Below are positions 46,501 through 52,957 of a stretch of 52,957 nucleotides of DNA, piece by piece; positions within the stretch are counted from its first letter, which is position 1, and the number at the start of each line of letters is the position of its first letter. The translations under genes and the position numbers were made by a program. The notes beneath the pieces were generated by a model, which saw nothing but the letters and a program-made list of their open reading frames with translations, searched no databases and was not told where the DNA came from. Source of the stretch: Branchiostoma floridae (lineage: Eukaryota; Chordata; Leptocardii; Amphioxiformes; Branchiostomatidae); contig NC_049983.1 in assembly GCF_000003815.2 (NCBI RefSeq), positions 9,948,800 to 10,001,756 of the forward strand. The letters are read 5' to 3'.

Positions 46501-49500
46501 AGAAATAGTCTTTATAACATAATAACGATGTTTTTGTTACCTCTCGCAGGATGTGCTTATTCCCTACAAAAACATCGCCGATGAGACAGATACAGCCTCG
46601 AATCCTTACTGGCCTGTGTATCAAGAGGCTTCAATGGACCTCGCCAGCTTCTGGAAAGCCAGCGGTGACATCAAGGGACTGCTCTTGTCTGACACCGGTT
46701 AGTGGGTCTTAGGGCGTGACGTCACAACCGTCCTGCTGCATGATTGGTTGAACCGAGTGACGTCTAGCTGTATTTTCCCGGCATTGTGGACGTCACGTTC
46801 ACGTGGCATTACATTGTACTTCGTAGTCACGCGACATTACGTCCTAGTCACGTGGTATTGCGTCATAGTCACGTGAGCGTCAACCCAGGGTGTGGGACTC
46901 GGTATACGGCCTGCAATGTACTAAGTAGTTTGGAGGAAATCTATGCAGGCTTACCACAGTTGGTCCCTGCTTACCAACAAGATGAGCGATAGATTTGTAA
47001 CGACATCTGATAAAGTATTTTGAAGCAGCATTAGTATGTTTTGGCTCAACTTGGCTTTTCAGATAAAATAGAATAATTTTCATCAGAAAACAAAAACATT
47101 TAAAGGAAAGTTTTGTTTATGATTTATTTTCTGTGCACCTACAAGAACAATATCGTGGTAGAGACGTTGGCCGTCACGAGAAACTACCCCTCACGGACGA
47201 CAGGCTTGGGTTCCTGAAGAAGATAACAAACGTGGTGACCAGGACCGCGATGGACTTGGCTGGCGAAAGGAGATGTAACGGTAAGGTTCCACGTTCATGT
47301 GCACGTTTATGTACATCATTTTCACGTTAATGTGCTTATTTAATTGTATTAATCGTTGAAATAGACTCACATGGCTTTGGTAGCATCAATGGTCATTGCT
47401 TTCTCTTCTTGTGTCATTTTAGCCCAACCCGATACAATTCCGGAAGGGTTTATCGAGGGCATCAAATTGGATGGAAAAGTATCTCTGCCAGGAGGAGACA
47501 AAGACTACAGTTTTGTGGTCAATACGTTCACGTCTTCTGGAAGGGTGGATGCTACTCTTTCCAACAGCACATGGAGCATCGACGTGTCAGGTACATTCTG
47601 TTGTAACACTGCTTGGAAGTAGTGAATGTGCATTTCACGACGTTATAGTCTTGATGCAAGATGGTTTACACCAATCTACAATTTATCATGGAGGAAAAGT
47701 ATGAACATGTTCCGACACTGTTTCTGTTTACCTAGGCCAATACATACTCACATCAATGCAGAAAAGAAACCCCATGATAACAACTTGATATTGTAAACAT
47801 TGTCATAAGAATGTATATACTAGATATAAAGACCCTCACTGTGCCTCCTCTCAATATTGTTTGTATATGATAGAAAGAGTGTAGCACGTACTAGTTTTAT
47901 GTTATTAGTAAGAAGCCTGTTGCAACATTCTGGATTTGTTTCACATTGTACACTGTGTTTACTCAGATATTGCATCTATTATTACGTTTACTTATTAGTA
48001 TTTTTACTTTACTATACTTTATAGTTACTTGTCGTATACAATATACCTTTGTTTGCCTTACATTGTACCCGTTTTACAAATGTTGTGCAATAAACTTTGA
48101 CTTGTTATATTGCAAAATTAAGCCGCGGCCGTCTGATGAAATAATTGTCAATCTACATTCCTGCAGGTCATTTCATCCCCAAACAACAAGTTCTGTTGCT
48201 GCGTTTGCTGGAACCTGAGTGGGAGTCACTGTCATGTGTGATCTCGGGACCCGTGAGTATCTATAAGGCGGTTCACGATTCCAAGTTTGCATGCGCAGCG
48301 AAAAGCAACGAGGGTCAATTTCTTTGACCCTAATATTAGGGTCAAAGGTGAAGGCCCCTAATTTGTAAACAGTTCTTGTCTCGACCATTGTCTCAATTTG
48401 CATGGCAATTTCCAGATTTTTTGTTGTTGTTAATGTATCGTTAACGTATGCATACACATGGCATATCAACCAAAATGCATTTCGATGCACATACGTACTT
48501 AGAATCGTAAACTTCCCTATACTATGTAATATACATTTATTTGTGCATGAGGGATTGAGGTGGATAGAATACTTTCCTTAACAATGATGATTCAAAAACT
48601 ATACGGCGCGTTTAATTTGGAAAGGGTCTTGCGGACGTACCAATAATATTAACCCTTGTCCTGTTGTCATTCCTGTCAAATTAAAGCGCAAAAAATCTTA
48701 TTGTTAGGAACATGGGGAAAAACATCCTATCAATGGTGAGAAAAATAACCATCCTGCAGATTGTGAATAAAATATAGCCTTGGTCTGTAAAAAAATCCCC
48801 GAATTATGAACCAAATTTAAGAAATATTCTGAATCAATGGATACGTACAGTTGCATAATGCTACAAAATAACGACAAAGGTTTGATCAAATTTACTTTCA
48901 AACTTTCTGTTGGTTGTATTATTTCCACGGCTCTTTTTTCAGTTGGTGAACAGCGGATCAGGCGTGTTGTATTCGGGTGCCATTCACGGCTCGTGTAGCG
49001 GTGCCTGGCCGGAGGGCCATGTTGGCTTCACCCTGAACAGTGGTGAGTAAAACAGCAATTTCATTTTTGTCTTTGTCAAGATTTGCATAGCTTTTTTAAC
49101 TCGGAAAAAACTTGTTTCTGATAACCAATGCTTTTGTTATTGTTCATAGGTAAACAAACTGTCGGCGGAGGTGTAGGGAATGGCAGCCTTGTTGTTATCG
49201 GAATAGTTGTTGGAGTCGCCCTCTCGCTCGTGGTTGGTGCTGCTGTGTGGTACCTTCGTAAGAGGTGAGACCTTACACCTTCATCCATTCTAAGCTGTGC
49301 AACTACTCGAAGTAAGGCATCACATATGGCACCTCATGGTGTCCTGTGTTTCTCATATGGAAGTAAAGAAACCTTTTACTGGTAGACGACATGTCGTCAA
49401 GATTGACAAAGTCTTCCACATTTTCAGTCTATTCGTGTCAAGTAATACCTTGTTCCGTACATTGCATCATTATAGATGCTAAGTGTGGACACGTGTATAT

Positions 49501-49915
49501 GATTCATGTCACCGATCTTGTGCCCTGGTCTTGGGAAAAGCAATTTGAAAGACCTTGCTGACTTAATGAATTCAGTTGAGGAGGTAAAGACAGTCGGAGT
49601 AGAGGAATTGGGCCTTCCAATAACACGCCCGAGCCAAAATGGTTAACAATCCACTGCCCTTATGGCCACAGAAGACTATGGCTTGAACTACCTTTATCTT
49701 CTGTCTTTCCTTTATATGTAGCACTGTAAAGATATAAGTCACCAACTTTAGGTTAGTGGCCTCGTCTGTCTTAAAGCAAATAAAAAGGTTGGGCCCCGGC
49801 CTCTAGTGAAAATCACTATCATATGTATTTGTATCCCTAACGGCTGCTGTGTGTGTTTTACAGGCGGCCCAGGCAGGATGGACCAAACTTCCAACCATTG
49901 ACTGAAGCTACCTAA
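37509..49915 (+). CDS. Gene 3: complete two-module membrane-anchored M28-like pseudopeptidase
   Basis: Twenty-one exons: 37509-37554, 38142-38332, 38763-39000, 39789-39979, 40356-40511, 40884-41034, 41674-41820, 42267-42440, 42823-42908, 43912-44017, 44555-44745, 45118-45358, 45947-46137, 46282-46437, 46550-46697, 47146-47280, 47423-47590, 48167-48252, 48943-49042, 49150-49264 and 49864-49915 (TAA). All GT-AG, total 3069 nt, 1022 residues, no frame break. Order: signal peptide 1-15; module 1 about 16-495; module 2 about 496-967; transmembrane helix about 981-1003; tail to 1022. Metal-site residues: module 1 H107, D119, E153-I154, D202, L306; module 2 H591, D603, Q637-C638, D683, L786. Active M28 enzymes have Glu-Glu and a His where Glu-Ile or Gln-Cys and Leu stand here. 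I infer a non-catalytic surface protein, perhaps binding peptides or carbohydrate. No known symbol is recognised. Confidence 0.9.
38142..41034 (+). CDS. Gene 3 module 1, peptidase-like domain (exons 2-6)
   Basis: Residues 16-324. FGDNRHHVTNPDGK, LTAHYDSS, VQDNGSGLAALMEAARLI, FAAFDFEIKE, CYKGYCGSKDF, IIMDSILNFN and SDDLTSFW mark the fold in order. About 310 residues is usual for an M28 peptidase core. E153 is kept at the general-base slot, but the adjacent zinc ligand is Ile and the last His ligand is Leu, so a working two-zinc centre is unlikely. Confidence 0.85.
38511..38681. mobile_element. 171-bp TTAA-flanked MITE
   Basis: GGTGGTATCTCACTG and CAGTGAGATACCACC end arms of about 50 bp, with TTAA on both sides (38507-38510 and 38682-38685). 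It lies in gene 3 intron 2. The ends differ from the 956-bp TTAA element, so it is another family. Confidence 0.85.
40545..40720. mobile_element. Inverted-repeat element carrying DR1-type sites, copy 1
   Basis: The left end (gattcgtggttctaaa, gcatgcgcaaggtcaaaggt) faces tgacctttgaccttatgca. It carries a perfect TGACCTTTGACCT at 40686-40698, a direct-repeat-1 nuclear receptor consensus. It lies in gene 3 intron 5. Related copies are at 48262 and 49945. Confidence 0.6.
41139..41412. mobile_element. Fold-back element, second copy
   Basis: tcaaccagtttgtacccact and gtgagtacaaaccggttgaa form the outer ends, with gcttacgcttcgatgtctct and gtgtctgagagacatagaaa inside. It lies in gene 3 intron 6 and belongs to the family at 24650. 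Confidence 0.8.
41674..44017 (+). CDS. Gene 3 module 1, linker and beta-rich region (exons 7-10)
   Basis: Residues 325-495. Exon 7 is a charged helix (LTKERLEFLKKITDVVTRT). Exon 8 starts PMTEAPAAFRKGFQM and has alternating hydrophobic strands. Exon 9 has RFNPDDNRVSLWVPD and CFLSGH. Exon 10 has SGVLFTGELNGKCGDYWPHD. Similar in order to exons 16-19 of module 2 but with low identity in exons 7-9. The sequence gives no direct hint of ligand. Possible lectin-like or immunoglobulin-like beta sandwich, unproven. Confidence 0.8.
43012..43190. mobile_element. Inverted-repeat MITE of about 180 bp
   Basis: cctccaaattttcgacggct and agccgtcgaaaatttggagg form perfect arms, extended by gacagtcc and ggactgtc. 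The outer edge aaggtaagatacatacatat is imperfectly mirrored by gtacatgtatgtacctt. It lies in gene 3 intron 9. Confidence 0.85.
44268..44345. repeat. Three tandem copies of a 27-bp unit in the inter-module intron
   Basis: ttttggc(a/g)acgc(c/t)ttag followed by (g/t)ggcga repeated three times. Same unit and same intron as 19104-19158 in gene 2, hence older than the gene duplication. Confidence 0.8.
44555..46697 (+). CDS. Gene 3 module 2, peptidase-like domain (exons 11-15)
   Basis: Residues 496-804. GNRHHVTNPEGK, LGAHYDTC, VDDNGSGLAALLEAARVI, FVAFDLQC, CSKGQCGSKFF, IIMDSILNYN and MDLASFW. The AHYD and DDNGSG motifs are textbook M28, but the Glu-Glu pair reads Gln-Cys, so the general base and one zinc ligand are both gone. 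Cys638 could still bind metal or form a disulphide with C595 or other Cys. Exon lengths 191/241/191/156/148 mirror 191/238/191/156/151 of module 1. Confidence 0.87.
46780..46925. promoter_or_regulatory. CACGTG and ACGTCA cluster in the matching intron of gene 3
   Basis: TTCACGTGG near 46798, GTCACGTGG near 46848 and GTCACGTGAG near 46869, among cattacgtcct, tgcgtcat and tcacgcga repeats. It ends with tatacggcctgcaatgta, matching the end of the gene 2 cluster at 25500. Confidence 0.45.
47146..49042 (+). CDS. Gene 3 module 2, linker and beta-rich region (exons 16-19)
   Basis: Residues 805-967. RDVGRHEKLPLTDDRLGFLK, then IPEGFIEGIKLDGKVSLPGG, the LSNSTWSIDVS sequon, IPKQQVLLLRLLEPEWE, and SGVLYSGAIHGSCSGAWPEG. 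Near-identical to gene 2 in the last two exons (GSCSGAWPEGHVGFTL). These membrane-proximal exons are better conserved between paralogs than the equivalent region of module 1. Confidence 0.84.
48262..48505. mobile_element. Inverted-repeat element with DR1-type sites, copy 2
   Basis: ggttcacgattccaagtttg and cttagaatcgtaaac are the ends. GGGTCAAAGGTGA at 48339-48351 is DR1-like, and tgaccctaatattagggtca next to it is a palindrome. Gene 3 intron 18. Confidence 0.6.
49150..49915 (+). CDS. Gene 3 transmembrane helix and tail (exons 20-21)
   Basis: Residues 968-1022. The Gly-rich lead VGGGVGNGS precedes LVVIGIVVGVALSLVVGAAV, closed by WYLRKRRPR. The tail ends GPNFQPLTEAT. Type I orientation follows from the signal peptide and the basic residues after the helix. 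Confidence 0.88.
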
Positions 49916-49944
49916 CTACCTGGCTTCAGCGTAAAAGCCCATTC

Positions 49945-50125
49945 AAGATTGCAAATGCACATGCGCAGGTCAAAGGTGAAGACCCCTGAGACATAAACGA
50001 AACACGTCTGGACATATTGGTATACAAAACGAACAACCGTGACCATACACATCTCGCGTATAAACCTGTTTGCAAGTCAGGGACTTACACGTTTGACCTT
50101 GCGTTTGCGTACAGTTAGAATCGTC
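49945..50125. mobile_element. Inverted-repeat element with DR1-type site, copy 3, in the gene 3 3' UTR
   Basis: caagattgcaaatgcacatg and gcgtacagttagaatcg are the ends. AGGTCAAAGGTGA lies at 49967-49979. It starts 30 bp after the gene 3 stop codon and so would be transcribed. Confidence 0.55.
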
Positions 50126-50427
50126 GACCTCCTTATTCTGATCAAGTCCTGGGAACCTGACCCGATGTAAATTTGAAATTGTACCTCAAAGTACATAAAA
50201 CAGCTTTTCCTAACAAATTTCTCTAGATTTGAACTTTTAAAAGTTCCAAGATAGCAGTAATCATCATAGGAAAGTAATCGTCTTTTTGTTTATGATTGGT
50301 CTACCCGTCTGATATATTTTTCACAAAAAAAATTAATACCGTCTATAATTGATATTTTAGATTGACGTATGTATGGCCTTAATCTATTTTCATAGTTGCT
50401 GACATTGGTGTCGCTGCCGTCTACTTC

Positions 50428-50433
50428 AATAAA
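50428..50433 (+). terminator. Candidate polyadenylation signal of gene 3
   Basis: AATAAA, the first canonical hexamer after the stop, giving a 3' UTR of about 0.5 kb that contains the inverted-repeat element. Confidence 0.5.
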
Positions 50434-50687
50434 GGGATAAAAAACACGTAAGGAATCACACATAAGGTCGTATGCAGTTATGGCCAGCTGTTAAATCAGC
50501 AAATATAAAGAAGCGGTGCAAGACAACAATGCAAAATGAACGAAGTACAAAGGAAACTATCATTCCACTTCTATTAATCAAATTCACCTCTGAAAACTGA
50601 TATATTAGACATGAATCGTAGTGCTATAATATTAAGAATATAGAACATTTATGTGAGGCAAAACAGGATACCACACTCAAGTCACCA

Positions 50688-51020
50688 CGAATTTAGAATT
50701 ACTTTTTATCTAACAAATTGACAAATGTGTTGACCACTTATGTAGTAACCAAGCGATTGAATATAGTAAACAACGGAAAAAGAATGGTTATTGTCAAGAA
50801 TTTAGAAGTTATTTTTTCCTATCTAATGAAATCAAGGAAATGAACTGAATGATGTGTGGATCATTTATGTAGCAACTAAGCGTTTAAAATTCGAATTAAC
50901 ACCGGTAAATAAATGGTTTAAGTGTTTGAAATTTAGAATTTTTCTTTCTATCTAATGAAATGCATAACACGTGGGGACCATTTTTGTAACAAGCAAATAT
51001 TCGAATAAAAACCAATTTAT
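50688..51020. repeat. About 2.5 units of a 130-bp tandem repeat
   Basis: aatttagaa, then ttatctaa(c/t)(a/g)aa, then accacttatgtag or atcatttatgtag and aac(c/t)aagcg recur about every 130 bp. It leads straight into the larger array at 51021. Confidence 0.65.
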
Positions 51021-52957
51021 GCACGATGGAACTTCCAGAATCTTCAACAAAATGTGCGTTACTTTTGTTAATTAGAATTCATAGTAAAACCCGTAACGAG
51101 TAGGTAGAAAGCAATTTGAGTACTAAAAATTACTTCCTTACTTTTCTACAAGGCTCGAAAGCGAATGAAGTTTCCCCTAGGCGAAACCGCTAAGCGAACC
51201 CTTCGGTAACCGAAAAGTGTACCCATACGATGGGACTTCCAGAATCTTCAACAAAATGTACGTTTCTTTTGTCACTTAAATTTCATAGTAAAACCCTTAA
51301 GGAGTAGGCAGAAAGCAATTTGAGTAGTACAAATTACTTCCTTACTTTTCTACAAGGCTCGAAAGCGAATAAATTTTCACTTGGCAAAACTGCTAAGGGA
51401 ACCCTTCGGTAACCGAAAAGTGACCCCATACGATGGAACTTTCAGAATCTTCAACAAAATGTGCGTTACTTTTGTCACTTGAATTTCATAGTTAAACTTG
51501 TAACGAGTATAGAGAAAGCAATTTGAGTACTAAAAATTAATTCCTTCCTTTTCTAGAAGGCTCGAAAGCGAATGAAGTTTCCCCTTGGCGAAACCGCTAA
51601 GATAAACCCTTCGGTAACCGAAAAGTGACCCCATACGATGGAACTTCCAGAATCTTCAAAAAAATGTGCGTTACTTTTGTCACTTGAATTTCATATTTAA
51701 ACCCGTAACGAGTAGGCAGAAAGCAATTTGAGTAGTAAAAATTACTTCCTTACTTTTCTGAAAGGCTCGAAAGCGAATATGAAGCTTCCCCTTGGCGAAA
51801 CCGCTAAGCGAACCCTTCGGTAACCGAAAAGTGATCCCATACGATGGAACTTCCAGAATCTTCAACAAAATGTGCGTTACTTTTGACACTTGAATTTCAT
51901 AGTAAAACCCGAAACGAGTAGGCAGAAAGCAATTTGAGTACTAAAAATTACTTCCTTACTTTTCTACAAGGCTCCAAAGCGAATGAATTTCCCCTTGGCG
52001 AAACCACTAAGCGAACCCTTCGGTAACCGAAAAGTAACCACATACGATGGAACTTCCAGAATCGTCAACAAAATGTGCGTTTCTTTTGTCACTTGAATTT
52101 CATAGTTTAATTCGTAACGAGTATGCAAAAAGCAATTTGAGTACTAAAAATTACTTCCTTACTTTTCTACAAGGCTCGAAAGCGTATGAAGTTTCCCCTT
52201 GGCAAAATCGCTAAGCGAACCCTTCGGTATCCGAAAAGTGACCCCATACGATGGAACTTCCAGAATCTTCAACATAATGTGCGCTACTTTTGTCACTTGA
52301 ATTTCATAGTACAACCCGTAACGAGTAGGCAGAAAGCAATTTGAGTACTAAAAATTACTTCCTTACTTTTCTACAAGGCTCGAAAGCGAATGAAGTTTCC
52401 CCTTGGCGAAACCGCTAAGCGAACCCTTCGGTAACCGCAAAGTGACCCCATACGGTGGAACTTCCAGAATCTTCAACAAAATGTGCGTTACTTTTGTCAC
52501 TTGAATTTCATAGTACAACCCGTAACGAGTAGGCAGAAAGCAATTTGAGTACTAAAAATTACTTCCTTACTTTTCTACAAGGCTCGAAACGAATGAAGTT
52601 TCCCCTTGGTGAAATAAGCGAACCCTTCGGTAACCGCAACGTGATCCCATACGATGGAACTTGAAGAATCTTCGACAAATTGCGCGTTACTTTTGTCACT
52701 TGAATTACATAGTACAACCTGTAACGAGTAGGCAGAAAGCAATTGTAAAACTAAAATTACTTTCTTTGTTTTCTACAAGGTTCGAAAGCGAATGAAGATT
52801 CCCCTTGGCGAAACTGCTAAGCGAACCCTTCGATAACCTTAAGGTGACTCCATATAATGGAAATTTTAGAAATTTCAAGAAAATGTGCGTTACTTTTGTC
52901 ACTTGTATTTCATAGTAAAACCTATAACGAGTAGGCAGAAAGCAATTTGAGTACTAA
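51021..52957. repeat. 204-bp satellite array, about 9.5 units, open at the right edge
   Basis: The phrase cgatggaacttccagaatct starts near 51024, 51228, 51432, 51639, 51843, 52046 and 52250, with variants at about 52455, 52650 and 52855. Each unit also has gagtaggcagaaagcaattt, acttccttacttttct, aaggctcgaaagcgaatg and a dyad ttcggtaaccgaa. Units are about 90% alike by eye. The frames across it on the minus strand are repeat artefacts. The last units (52600 onward) are the most diverged. Confidence 0.95.

Noticed and set aside
51021-52957. Possible repeat-protein gene in the right-hand array
   Set aside because: Frames change between units and stop often; the unit is not a multiple that keeps one frame open.

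Overview
This is a window of intron-rich animal nuclear DNA. Every coding stretch is split by GT-AG introns. The rest is full of short inverted-repeat transposons, LINE fragments, minisatellites and satellite DNA. No bacterial operon, CRISPR array, rRNA or tRNA was seen. Gene style and repeats suggest an invertebrate deuterostome, most likely a lancelet (Branchiostoma). That is an inference, because no database search was possible.

The core is a tandem cluster of three paralogous genes, all on the + strand. Gene 1 enters from the left edge and ends at 5826. Gene 2 runs 11525-29616. Gene 3 runs 37509-49915. Gene 3 can be assembled completely: 21 coding exons, 3069 nt, 1022 residues, with all exon phases consistent. 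Its protein has a signal peptide, then two consecutive modules (M28-type peptidase-like domain, a helical linker, and a beta-rich cysteine-containing region), one transmembrane helix near the C terminus and an 18-19-residue cytoplasmic tail. The two modules share the same nine-exon structure and the same phases, so the two-module protein arose by duplicating a symmetric phase-1 exon cassette. The whole gene was then duplicated in tandem.

The peptidase domains keep the first His, the bridging Asp (changed to Glu in gene 2 module 2) and a later Asp of the M28 metal site. The Glu-Glu pair is replaced (Glu-Ile, Gln-Cys or Lys-Cys), and the C-terminal His is Leu or Val in all five copies that can be read. 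I infer a family of cell-surface pseudopeptidases.

Layout: 1-882 minisatellite, whose unit is a copied 3' splice site; 884-5826 gene 1, C-terminal exons; 5827-11325 intergenic, with duplicated segments and a mariner-derived MITE; 11326-29616 gene 2 with its promoter, a frameshift, an apparently missing exon near an assembly gap and a LINE in intron; 29617-37285 intergenic, with a piggyBac-like TTAA element, a copy of the upstream segment and a second LINE fragment; 37286-49915 gene 3 with its promoter; 49916-52957 3' UTR followed by two satellite-like tandem arrays that run off the right edge.

Genes 2 and 3 share a TATA-box promoter block, matching upstream segments and clusters of possible transcription-factor sites in matching introns. 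They probably had common regulation when they duplicated.
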